Shown here: positions 53,648 to 63,854 of the stretch, piece by piece | How positions within the stretch are numbered: position 1 is the stretch's first letter | Layout of the letters: each line of letters begins with the position of its first letter | Assembly: GCA_963701715.1 (NCBI GenBank) | Contig: CAVPAX010000009.1 | Location: forward strand, 62,001-126,000 | Direction of reading: 5' to 3' | Length of the DNA: 64,000 nt | From: Methylotenera_A sp963701715 | GTDB taxonomy: Bacteria > Pseudomonadota > Gammaproteobacteria > Burkholderiales > Methylophilaceae | The notes under the pieces: model-generated | Databases searched by the model: none | What the model saw: the letters and a program-made list of their open reading frames with translations, nothing else | Told to the model about the DNA's origin: nothing | Position numbers and translations under genes: made by a program

Positions 53648-54571
53648 ATGAAACAAACTAAATTTCAAAAACAAAACAAAAGGGTTTCACCCTTTTAGAA
53701 TTGCTAGTCGTTATTACATTACTTGCAATTTTATCAGTAGGTGCGTTAGTAGCGTACGAAGGCATTGGCGATAATGCACAAGCCGTCGCAACCGCTAACA
53801 ACACTTCAGGTGCAGACCGCGCCATTCGTAACTTCCGTGCTGTGACACAAAACTACCCTGACCAATGGGATAGCTTGGTAACAACAGCTGGTGCAGCTCC
53901 TGCATTCTTGGCAGCAGAGACTACCGCCGCATTCTCAAACTTGCCATTAGCAGTTTCAGCTGCGCCTGGTGATTTCCGTGATTTGTTAGATCAAGCATTT
54001 GAAGGTGTAGGTGTAGGCGAGCTTCAAATTCGTACGGTTGCAACTACAACTGCAGGTATTGAGCCAAACTTGCAACATAACGAAGGCGCTGCTTTAACTG
54101 ATGCTGCAGAGACTGACATTGATGCAGCCACCAACTTTGCTGTATTGCCGACATTTGGTACAGCTGCTTGTTCAGTGAATGGTGCTGCAATGGCAGTAAC
54201 TAAACTTGATGGTGCTACAGCGGTTGCTGCTGCTGATGGCGAACGTCAAAACATCATCAATGACTCTTTAGAGTCTACCCAATGTAACTTGGTAATTGCT
54301 TTGGGCTTCGGTCACGATGCGGCGCATAGCACTAGCGGTTCTTCAGTAGCTATCTCGACAGCACCGACTTTTGTCAGCAAAACCATCAATCCGAATGTGA
54401 ACTATGCACGTTACATCGCTTTGTTCCACGTAGGTTCTAAACTCTTGTATCCCCAGTAGATAACAACGTTTCGGAGCCGAGCTGTTCGAAAAACCACGTC
54501 TATTGGCTGTTGTTGATACAGCAGGTCGTATGATCGACGAAAGCATTGCTGACATGAACCCAGCTAACTAA
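53648..54571 (+). CDS. Large type IV pilin-like protein, frameshifted
   Basis: The ATG at 53648 follows AGGAG. The first ORF reads MKQTKFQKQNK and then a missing base in an A/G run shifts the frame. The resumed frame reads GFTLLELLVVITLLAILSVG, the prepilin cleavage site (G/FTLLE) and N-terminal helix. The mature part is about 300 aa, far longer than common PilA, and rich in Ala, Thr and Asn. The C-terminal block (AISTAPTFVSKTINPNVNYA) is followed by shifts near 54445 and 54475. Restored, it ends IDESIADMNPAN. It is sigma-54-driven. The assembly is probably erroneous at three points. Confidence 0.75.
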
Positions 54572-54721
54572 TTAACCTAAGCCATTAAGGCAAAGGTTAG
54601 TAAGTCAATAATAATAAGTAAGAGGCGGCGTCAGCAATGGCGCTGTCTCTTTACCAATTTACTTGGCCAAAAGTAGTCAGGTAAGAAAATATAGCTATAA
54701 CAAAATGATTGTATAAAAAAG

Positions 54722-55948
54722 ATGTTTGTGATGTTTGATTTAAAGCCAAATGCAAACCGTGTCGCCCTACCGCGTCATAGTTTTTTGCGTTTTTTGGCTT
54801 TACATGAGCCATCCCCCTCGATAAAACCCAAACGCCATAAATCAGCCGGCTTTACCATGCTGGAACTGCTGGTGGTGATTGCCTTGCTAGGTGTATTGAC
54901 ATTAGCAGGAACAACCCTCTTGATAGATGACGGCGATTGGAAGCGCCAAGATGAAACAGAGGCGCGCTGGGATGCTATACGCAAAGCCATCATTGGCGAG
55001 CCTAATTTAAATTTAAATGGCTCCCCTTATGTGGCTGGCTTTGTGGCAGATATGGGGCGGTTGCCGCAGAGCATTTCTGAGTTGATTGAACAAAATGTTA
55101 GTTTTGATAGCGACGGTGATTTTCTCGATGATAGCGTAAATTTGACGCATGATAATAACGCGGCACAGCAGTTATTACCATTACCAACAACCAAGTTTTA
55201 CGGGGTTGAATTGCAAATTACACACCTAATGCAGGCTTCACCAATACTGTAAGTGGCGGCTGGCACGGGCCATACCTTTATACCGCAGGCAGTAGTTTTT
55301 ATGGCGACGGTTGGTTTAACCAGAACACGGGCGACCCTTGTGATTTTGATTGGGTTGTAAACACAACGCCAGTCAATGTTGCAAACGTGTTTCCAGATAT
55401 TTCTGATTTACGTATTAAAAGTTTAGGTAGTGATAAAGACCTAGGGGGTGCGGAACATGCAGAAGATTACCCCTTAAGCAATTTAAACATGGTAAACGAG
55501 AATGAATGGACGTTAGGCGTTGCGCCAATTACGTTTAATATCCAATTTAATAGGGCGGTGACAGATGGTACAGGCGGAACGCACGATGATATTCCTGATG
55601 AAGTGGCTGCTTCTCCACATCAACTTCAAGTTTTCATCTACCGTTATATAGATCGACGGCGATGCTGCAGCTAGTTTTCCGACAGATGTTGATATCACAC
55701 CTGCAAATACGACGTTCTCTCTATCGAACGGCTTGACACTAGCGCCAGCTCAAACCGTTACACTAACAGGGCTTCCCATAGGTCGCTTCACTGCGGTGAT
55801 TTGGTGCACGAATAACACGCCTGCTGATACCACCGATGACGTTGTTTATGACGGTGATTGTAACGGAGGTAATATTGACCACAATCCAGTTTACTTTAGC
55901 CTTACTCATAACACCTCTCAAGTAACAATTGTTTGGAACTTACCTTAG
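54722..55948 (+). CDS. Second large pilin-like protein with long leader, frameshifted
   Basis: A class-III signal GFTMLELLVVIALLGVLTLA appears after a 42-residue leader (MFVMFDLKPNANRV... SIKPKRHKSA), unusually long for a prepilin. The body then reads in three successive frames with shifts near 55213 and 55652, giving GWHGPYLYTAGS, VANVFPDISDLRIKSLGSDK, and IDGDAAASFPTDVDITPANT. Restored length is about 408 aa. The C-terminal region contains Ig-like text (LTLAPAQTVTLTGLPIGRFT) and ends in VTIVWNLP. It may be a minor pilin or tip adhesin. Confidence 0.7.
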
Positions 55949-55960
55949 GAACACCTCTGC

Positions 55961-57747
55961 ATGCATTTAAATGATTTGCTCGAAAAACTGCCGTTAAATC
56001 AACGTGCTAGCTCTGTACTGGTGTGCGAGGCCGATTACAACGGCCTCCGCGCAGCAGTAGTCGCGCGAAATGGCGACAATGTTGCGGTGACGATGGAAAC
56101 CAGTTCGGATAATCAGGATTTTAAGGTGGCAGTGGCCGAGGTGGTTGCTTACATGCGTAAGAAGGGCTGGACAGGTAAGCTGGCCGTGTTGCTTACCCCT
56201 TCGGTCATGATGACGATGATTGATTTACCTATTGCGCCTAAAAACAAGCAGGCGCCGGCACAGTTGGCAGAATCTGTGAGTTGGGAGTTAGAGCCGCTGG
56301 TCTCACAACATTTGAGCACGCTGGCTTTGGGTAAGTTTTTTGTCTTGCTGGGTTACTTGACAGCGGAGCAGGTTGAGGATGTTGTCAGTCAGCAATCTTT
56401 TATCAATAGCAGTGCGAATCAATCCGAAACCTTTGCGTACAAGCGTTTTGGTGAAGTTGCGGTTGATATGAAGTATGTGACGCAGGCGCAACTGCAAAGA
56501 GGTTTGGAAAAGCTGAGCTGGTTTCAGGCACTGGGAGACGAGATTAAGTGCGGGTGGGCTCCGCAGGCGGCGAGTGTTGCCGGAGATAAAGGCGACAATG
56601 CACAATATCAATGGCTGGCTTGTGCGATGAATCAAACCTTATTACGGCAGTGGCAGGCCGCATTTACGGCGCAAGGGCTTGAGCTGGAAAATCTTTATCC
56701 ACTTGCCGGCTATGCCGCCGCCAATATAGATGTTGCACATAAAACCAGCAAACATCATCTGTTGCTTGAAGTGCATGACTCGGTAATGGCTGGCGTACAT
56801 ATTGCGGGCAACCATATTAAGAACTTGTATGTGCGAGCGAACACGCTACATGACACTTCGCCAATTTGACGAAATCTACCATACGCTTGAAGAGGCCGAG
56901 TTTGACACGATTTGGTATGTGGATGCAAGCACCCATAATGAGATTGAGGGTAGTCAAATCATCTCAAACTTTGAGCGAGTTGCTCAGCAACCGGTTAAAA
57001 CGCTTACTAAACCTGCGCACTTAACCAGCTTGGGCATGCTGGGCGCGGCACGTCATGTCATGCGCATGAAAGGCGCACAAATGCTTGCAGGTGTTCCGGT
57101 AAGCAACCCGCAACCGAGCCTGACGCAGCGGCTGGGCGTGCGTGCAGTATTGGCTGGGGTTGCTTTGTTGTTGGCTATAGGCCTTGCAGAACTGGTCTTG
57201 CAGGTGCGCCACAACATGATTAAATCTGAAAATGAAAAAGTCACAAAGGAGCTTAAAACAATCAATGACGCAATCGCAAGATTGCAAGCCAAAGTGGATG
57301 AGGTGAACAAAACCAAAGACGCGATTAAAGAACTTCAGGAAGATAAAAAAGAAGGCGAATCAGCAGTAAGTTTGTTATCGGTTGATTTGCCGAAGCGCAA
57401 CCAAACCATTTTGTCGTTTTTAAGCGAGTTGGCGCGTTCGGTATCCGATGATGTCGTGATTGACCGCATCGCGGAAGATCCCATCTATGGGTTTACGATT
57501 AATGCTTGGTCTTTGAATGAGAAGTCCGCGCAGGAGTTTATTAAGGTTTTTCAGGTGGCGGTACATCCACTCGGTTATAACGGAAAAGATATCACTGTGG
57601 CTACACAAACAGGTAGGCTAGGTTTGCTTGGTTATTCAATTAATTTTAACGCTACAGCGCTAGATGAAGCAGCCTGGAATGCGAACAACAATCAAAAATC
57701 CAACTGCTCCAGTAAGTGCAGCCACCAACCCAGTGGGAGCAAAATAA
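55961..57747 (+). CDS. GspL-like PilM-PilN fusion protein, frameshifted
   Basis: The N-terminal half is actin-like (VLVCEADYNGLRAAVVARNG, LLTPSVMMTMIDLPIAP). It then reads into an inserted segment, ALGKFFVLLGYLTAEQVEDV and RFGEVAVDMKYVTQAQLQRG, that resembles the N-terminal helical repeat of secretion ATPases. The frame shifts near 56845. The rest has a membrane helix (GVRAVLAGVALLLAIGLAEL), a coiled coil, and a PilN-like periplasmic domain (YGFTINAWSLNEKSAQEFIK). A second shift near 57706 restores a stop at 57745-57747, which overlaps the PilO-like start by TAATG. The arrangement is that of GspL or MshI/J. Confidence 0.7.
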
Positions 57748-58479
57748 TGGCGATAGATAAAATAAGTAATCGTGAACAGGTGTTGATTTTTATTGTCGCC
57801 GCCACGTTGTCGGCGGCAGCTACGCCTTGTTTAGATTTGTACCCCAGCTTAAAAATTTGGCTGCAGTGCAAGAAACCATAGCAAAAAATCAAGAAAAGGT
57901 TAAAAACCCTGTTTTTCCGGAAGAACCTAACGAAGAATCGGCGAGTTAAAAGAGAAACTGCAGTTGGAAAGCAAATCGACAGAAAGCGTTTTGGCTAATC
58001 TGGCTGAGTTGGAAAAAAATCTGGCACCCACAGGCAGTCAGGAGATGGTGCTAAAAATATCCGAAGCGGCGCAGGCGGCTGGGTGCGAATGATTGAAAGC
58101 GTGCATATTTGGTACAGAAAAATGACGGGGTGGCAACAAAACAGCCGGTTAAGTCCGGGCTTACAAAGAGACAGCAAAGACAAGCCGATAGAGAGGCCAG
58201 GAAAAAAGCGCGCAAAAGTGGCGGAACATTATGGGGCGGGAAAATAATCAGCGGCACTATTCCAAAAGAAGGTGAACTGATTTACCGTTTGGTGAATGAT
58301 TTGGACACTCCGCGTCCATTTCAACGTATCAGCGTTGAGGGCGATTTTATCGATTTACAAAAATTTATTGCAGTCACTGCGCAGCCATACCCTGGCAAGC
58401 TACCATAGTGAAACTGGATATCGATGTCTCGATTCAATCGCCCCCGCAGGGCGTGCCCAGCCGATTCTGGCAAAAATGA
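57747..58479 (+). CDS. PilO/GspM-like periplasmic protein, heavily frameshifted
   Basis: The frame opens at ATG 57747 (MAIDKISNREQVLIFIVAAT), an inner-membrane start. It then breaks at about five points (near 57838, 57945, 58085, 58103 and 58388). The resumed pieces make sense in order: YALFRFVPQLKNLAAVQETI, ELKEKLQLESKSTESVLANL, VQKNDGVATKQPVKSG and FQRISVEGDFIDLQKFIAVT, then IVKLDIDVSIQSPPQGVPSR. The mixture of coiled coil and PilO-type ferredoxin-like domain is typical of PilO or GspM, about 240 aa. Frameshift positions were found by eye and are approximate. Confidence 0.6.
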
Positions 58480-58497
58480 TAGTGGCGATTTAGCGGT

Positions 58498-60144
58498 ATG
58501 GCATTGGGCGCAGAGCAGCTGATTGAAGCAGCATTAAAGCAAAAACTGATTGAGGCGGATACGCTCAACCATTTGCGCACCGATGCGCGCCGCAAGCGTA
58601 TTGATTTGCTGGATGCCGTGACAGCGCACTATCGATTTCCTGTGGCATCGCTATACCGTGCGGCTGCCGAGATGCGCGGCTTAAAGTTTGTCGATTATGC
58701 ACAAATAACCCCAGATACCGAATTGCTGAAAAAAATCCCTCAAACTTTAGTCAGGCGTAAGGGGGTACTCCCTATCGCGCTTGAGAGCAATCTGGTGCAG
58801 CATTGGCAATATCCGACCCTGATGATCGCGCTAATCTCGAAGCTATCAGGCGCATGCTGGGTATGCCGACTGCAAGTGGTTGTGGCCGAACCGGGCACGT
58901 TGAACGCCGCGATTAACCGCGCCTACAACGATCAAACGCAAGCCCCGACCGGCAGCGCCAAGCGCCGCTGCCGAGGTGGATTTGGTGGCATTGCTGGATA
59001 GTATTTTCAAAGAAGCTTTTTTACGCAGAGCTTCCGATATTCATCTGATGCAAGATGAAGCCGGTTTAAGAGTGAGGTTGCGCATAGATGGTGAACTCCA
59101 GGACTACATTACCGATAGCGCGCATGACGAGGCTGTAGCCAACGGACTCATTTCGCGCATTAAAGTGTTGGCCAATTTAGACATTGCTGAGCAACGCGAA
59201 CCACAGGATGGCGGGATGTCTTACTACTTGCCGCCGCCGATTGATTTAGAATTTAACGTACGTGTTGCTACAGCCCCCACCAGGATTGGGTGAGCGTATT
59301 ACTATGCGTGTGTTGGGCCAGGATGCGCAAGATTTAACTTTAGAGAAAATCGGCATGTCGGAATCCGACATGGTGATGTTTAGCCAAGCCATCCGCAAAC
59401 CATTTGGCATGATACTACTGACAGGGCCGACTGGAAGCGGAAAATCTACCACCTTGTTTGCAGCTTTGCGCGAAATCAATTCGCCGGAAATTAACATCAT
59501 GACCGTTGAAAACCCTATGGAATACGTGATAGAAGGCGTATCTCAAATTCAAACGGGCGCAAAAGTGACATTTGCCAGCGCGCTTGCGCTCTTTGTTGCG
59601 GCATGACCCGGATGTACTGATGGTGGGGGAGATTCGTGACGAAGAAACAGCGGATGTAGCCTTAAGGCCGCCATGACAGGGCATTTGGTGTTTTCCACAC
59701 TGCATACCAACACAGCGGCAGGCACAGTTTCTCGCTTGATAGACATTGGTTGCGAGCCATTTTTGATTGGCTCTACGATGAATGCGGTCATCGCGCAGCG
59801 ATTGGTGCGCCGATTATGCCCGCACTGCAAAGCAGGCTACACAGCCAATGACGTGAGATAAAAGTTTACTCGATGCGCCGCCAAATATAGATGTACAATT
59901 ATTCAAACCTAGCGGTTGCGCATTTTGCCAAGGCACAGGCTATCGTGGACGTCTAGGCGTATTTGAGACACTTTGGTTTGATGAAGAGTTAAGTAAATTG
60001 TGGCAAAAGGCTGTTCAGAAGAAGAGCTGGAGGCGCGGGCGGGGCCGCGCCTTAAATCAATGTGGGCGGATGGTGCCTGTTAAAGTTTTGGCTGGTATCA
60101 CCACGCTCGCAGAACTGCAACTGGTGGCAGTGAAACGGCACTGA
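58498..60144 (+). CDS. GspE/PilB-type secretion ATPase, about nine frameshifts
   Basis: The ATG at 58498 opens an N-terminal T2SSE domain (RKRIDLLDAVTAHYRFPVAS). The remaining pieces occupy other frames: DDRANLEAIRRMLGMPT, the CAS domain (RRASDIHLMQDEAGLRVRLR), Walker A GPTGSGKSTT, the Asp box MTVENPMEY, Walker B MVGEIRDEETADVAL, the His box AMTGHLVFSTLHTNTAAGT, and the tetracysteine zinc site RRLCPHCKAGY plus GCAFCQGTGYRGR. All the motifs of an active hexameric ATPase are present. Restored length is about 550 aa, standard. Confidence 0.75.
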
Positions 60145-60146
60145 CG

Positions 60147-61371
60147 ATGGCTAAATTTAAATACATGCGCTCAATAATGACGGTAGAGAAAGAAAAGGCA
60201 GCATTCAAACCCTGGATGCCAATATGGCGATTGCTACGTTAAAACAACAAGGGCTTTTCGTTGTTAAAATTAACGATGCAGATAGCCCGGACAGCAAGGG
60301 CTTGGGGAAAGAGTTTAATTTATCCAGCCTAAATAAATATCGCTCTGTCTCTAAAACGCAGCTGGTCTTTTTCTTTAAGCAGCTTTCGTTTATGTTGCGT
60401 GCTGGCCTCCCCGTTTTGCAAGCTCTGCAACTTTCTCAAACGCAGGTATCCAGTGGGCGATTGAAGTTGGTCATTGGTGAAATGATTGCTGACATTGAAA
60501 ATGGTAGTCAGCTATCCAAGGCCATGGAAAAGCATAGTGACGTATTTCCCGTGATTGCCGTGAATTTGATGGTGGCAGGTGAAAATACAGGTTCTCTGGA
60601 TGCTGTGGCGAATCGTCTGGCAACACACCTTGAGAAAAAAGCCGCATTAAAATCACAAACGATTAATGCCTTGATTTACCCCTCTGTGGTCATATTGGTG
60701 GCTATCGGCGTGGTGATTTTTCTCGTGGTTAAGATTATCCCTACCTTTGCCAAGTTTCTATTGGGCAGAGGCAAAAAACTTCCATCATCCACCCAGTTTT
60801 TAATTGACGCTTCGGATTTTGCACTCAAGTACGGTTTGTTTTTTTTGGCAGGATTTATTTTGGCCATCGTTATGCTGGTGCTTGCCTACAATACACCACA
60901 AGGGCGTTTAACGCTTGATACCATCATTCTAAAAATTCCTGTCATTGGCAAATTGCTTTCACATGCTGCTATGGCAGAACTGAACTGGTCACTTTCCATG
61001 ATGCTGCGTAGCGGCCTAACTGCCTATGATGGACTTAAGATTTGCGGCAAGGTGATTAGTAACCGCCTAATTTCAACCAAACTTTCCAGGCAGCTGATCA
61101 GATTTTAGCTGGACGTGATCTGGCATCCAGTTTAAAGCATCGTGCTATTCCAGAGTTAGTGACGCAAATGACGGCTGTTGGCGAAAAAACAGGGACATTA
61201 GACTCGGTGTTACAAGAAGTGGGCGCGTTCTACGAAGAGCAATTGCAAACAGGCGTAAAACGCATGAGCGCCATGATAGAGCCTGCACTTATTTTAATTA
61301 TTGGCGGCATTGTAGGTTTTGTTTATTACGCATTTTTTCAGGCCATGTTTTCTTTGGTATCGAAAGGTTAA
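60147..61371 (+). CDS. GspF/PilC-type inner-membrane platform protein, two frameshifts
   Basis: The frame opens at ATG 60147 (MAKFKY), shifts near 60170, and continues IQTLDANMAIATLKQQGLFV, the first GspF repeat (FFFKQLSFMLRAGLPVLQAL) with three membrane helices. A second shift near 61105 leads into AADQILAGRDLASSLKH and VTQMTAVGEKTGTLDSVLQE with the final helix (LILIIGGIVGFVYYAFFQAM). The protein is about 407 aa, standard for PilC. The gene starts two bases after the ATPase stop. Confidence 0.78.
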
Positions 61372-61419
61372 ATATCTTGAAATTCATCAGCATTATCGTG
61401 TTTAGTTTTAACTTGTAAC

Positions 61420-61845
61420 TTGCTTGCTTTTTTAGCTTTCAATACTGCCTTTGCCGCAGATGCGTTTTCTGGCTATTACGGCGGCAACGGTCAAGGCAGA
61501 CCAAATGGCGTGCCTCAGCGGGATCCATTTACTACCAGTGACAAAATGTATGGTGAGGTGGGCATTCAATCAGCGCAAAAAGCCAGCACGCAGCAAGGAT
61601 TTGTACCAGGCTATGGTGTACAAGCAGTACCGAAAATGCGAGTGAAAGGCTTTGTAAATAAAGGTGTAAAGAAAGCAGTGGCTTTGTTGGAGATTGAAGG
61701 TGCGGGTGTGTATTTGGTGAGCGAGGGTGAAGAGATTGGCTTGCAGGCGCTTGGGCAAAACACCGTGCTGAAAATTTTGAAGGTGGATTCGAATTCGGTC
61801 AAAGTTCAGTCCGGTCAGATAAATCAAGTAATTATCGTGCGATAG
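61420..61845 (+). CDS. PilP/GspC-like periplasmic pilus protein
   Basis: The ORF begins at TTG 61420 in the middle of a signal peptide (LLAFLAFNTAFAADAFSG). An upstream in-phase start at TTG 61377 would complete it, but one frameshift near 61415 separates them. The mature 130 residues have the HR/PilP pattern (FVNKGVKKAVALLEIEGAGV, YLVSEGEEIGLQALGQNTVL), a small beta-barrel that binds secretin N domains. It sits between the GspF gene and the secretin, as PilP/GspC do. Confidence 0.65.
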   Translation: MLAFLAFNTAFAADAFSGYYGGNGQGRPNGVPQRDPFTTSDKMYGEVGIQSAQKASTQQGFVPGYGVQAVPKMRVKGFVNKGVKKAVALLEIEGAGVYLVSEGEEIGLQALGQNTVLKILKVDSNSVKVQSGQINQVIIVR

Positions 61846-61885
61846 CGATGGGCTATGCATTTTTGTAATTTTAAGGTGGAAGTGT

Positions 61886-63829
61886 ATGAAACAACGCATA
61901 ACTTTTAGCAAGATAATTTGCAATGTACTGCTTGCATTGCCATTGCTGGCAATATCTGCCGAGGATGCATCAAAACTCAAAGAGACGCTTTTGGGGAATG
62001 AGTCTGTCATTCCATCCTCAGGAGAAAGCATTAAAAAAACTGACCTAGAAAAACCTACAGGCGCAAAAAAGGCTGCCAAGCCAAGCTTAAAGCCTGTAGC
62101 CAATAAAGAAGATGCGATGATAGGAAAGCTTGATTTTAAAAGCACAAGAATGGGAGATGTCATTCGCGCCCTGTCTGATGTTTCTAATGTAAACATCATT
62201 GCGACTGAAGCGGCCAGTCAAAAACAAATCTCAGTGTTTTTGCAAGATGTTTCGGTGAAGGAAGCCTTAGAACTGGTGTGTAAAACGGCTGGTTTATGGT
62301 TTCGCCAAGATAAAACAAACGGCACTTATCGGGTCATGACCACAGAAGAATATCAAGGTGATTTAGTCATTTATCGAGACGATGTCATCAAGGTGTTTAA
62401 TATCTTGCATCCCAATCCTATTATTGTCGCAACCGCCATCAGAGACCTGTATGGCAACCGTGTCAGGTTAACGCTGGGGGTGGAAGATGACACCACCATG
62501 GGTACTTTTGGTGCGGCCGGGGCAGCTAGCGCGACAACAAGAAATATCGGAGGCAATACCACAGGCTTAAATGCGACTAGGCGCGCGAATCGTCAACTAA
62601 ATAGCAGCCGAGGCGGTAGTGGCCGTAGTGATGAGCAGAATGAAGGGATTGTTGAGATTACAGAAAAATTGTCCTCAGAACAATTATCCAAATTAGATTC
62701 TAGAATGACTGAGAAAGGGAATGAGGGCACGCTATCTGCAGAGGCGCTTAAGGGGTTCTCACAATCTGAACAGCCAATCTACCTCACCGTTAATCGCGAG
62801 CATAACTTGATTATCGTGCGCACCAGTGACACTTTGGCGGTAAAAGACATCGGAGATTTGATAGAAGACATGGACAGACCGACACCGCAAGTGCTGTTGG
62901 AGATGAAGATCTTATCTCTGGAAATCGGTGATAAATATCGACAGTCGTTTGATTTGGATTATGTTCCGAATGCTAACCGAGTAGTAGGCCCTCCTACAGA
63001 TCAGGATAGGAACCCTTTACTTACTTCAGCACCAATCAACGTAACTTCAACTAATACATTCACTACAAGTACGGGCGCGGAGGTAACTGAAACACAATCA
63101 GGGAGCTATACCACTGGCGTTAGAAATATTTTAGGTTTAGGTAACTTTGCTCTCGAAGGCGGCACTTTTGTTTATCAATTCATGAACGATAAAATCCGTG
63201 CCAGAATCCAATTGCTGCAAGAAGATAATAAGATTAACACTTTAAGCTCACCCATTTTACTGGCAACCAATAACAAGCCAGCGCGCGTGTTTGTGGGTAC
63301 GGAACAGGTCATCACCACAGGTTTCGATGCAGTCGCTGGCGCGACCAACGGCATCGCGGTCGGTGCCCCAGCCATTATCCCAGTAACGGAAATTCGAAAT
63401 ATCGGTAATACCTTGCAAATTCTACCTAAAATAAATGCCGACAAAACCATTACGCTACTGATTCAGCAGGATTCCTCAACGCTGCGCAAAAACTCTAGTT
63501 CTATTCCCGTTCCTGTGGGTGCCACTGTAACTAATCTTAATGTAGATTCGGTACAGACTTCAAATATTCAAGGCACCGTGGTAGCAAAAGATGGCTTAAC
63601 TATTGCCATTGGCGGCTTGATAGACCACAGCGCCAGCTATACCGAGCAAAAGGTGCCGTTGTTAGGGGATATTCCTTTGCTGGGCGAGCTATTTAAACGA
63701 AAGGCTGAAGATAAAACTAAGCGGGAACTCATTTTGTTGGTAACCCCGCATATCGTCACTGCGCCGGCCGAAGCTGAAGATGTCACGCTAGATGCAGTTG
63801 AGGCTATTTCAGATGTAGTAAATGAATAA
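61886..63829 (+). CDS. Secretin (PilQ/GspD/MshL family)
   Basis: This is the one intact gene of the cluster, 647 aa. It has a signal peptide (IICNVLLALPLLAISAED), an N0/STN-type domain (DFKSTRMGDVIRALSDVSNV, VSVKEALELVCKTAGLWFRQ), a Gly/Ser/Asn-rich insertion, an N-domain (FNILHPNPIIVATAIRDLYG) and the C-terminal secretin domain (KVPLLGDIPLLGELFKRKAE, LILLVTPHIV). It forms the outer-membrane channel. The frame shows no break. Confidence 0.9.
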   Translation: MKQRITFSKIICNVLLALPLLAISAEDASKLKETLLGNESVIPSSGESIKKTDLEKPTGAKKAAKPSLKPVANKEDAMIGKLDFKSTRMGDVIRALSDVSNVNIIATEAASQKQISVFLQDVSVKEALELVCKTAGLWFRQDKTNGTYRVMTTEEYQGDLVIYRDDVIKVFNILHPNPIIVATAIRDLYGNRVRLTLGVEDDTTMGTFGAAGAASATTRNIGGNTTGLNATRRANRQLNSSRGGSGRSDEQNEGIVEITEKLSSEQLSKLDSRMTEKGNEGTLSAEALKGFSQSEQPIYLTVNREHNLIIVRTSDTLAVKDIGDLIEDMDRPTPQVLLEMKILSLEIGDKYRQSFDLDYVPNANRVVGPPTDQDRNPLLTSAPINVTSTNTFTTSTGAEVTETQSGSYTTGVRNILGLGNFALEGGTFVYQFMNDKIRARIQLLQEDNKINTLSSPILLATNNKPARVFVGTEQVITTGFDAVAGATNGIAVGAPAIIPVTEIRNIGNTLQILPKINADKTITLLIQQDSSTLRKNSSSIPVPVGATVTNLNVDSVQTSNIQGTVVAKDGLTIAIGGLIDHSASYTEQKVPLLGDIPLLGELFKRKAEDKTKRELILLVTPHIVTAPAEAEDVTLDAVEAISDVVNE

Positions 63830-63854
63830 TCATTTAATCTTAAAGGAAAAATGT

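Noticed and set aside
51300..61420. Programmed ribosomal frameshifting in the pilus genes
   Set aside because: There are too many breaks, in different genes and both directions, without slippery heptamers plus downstream structures in common.
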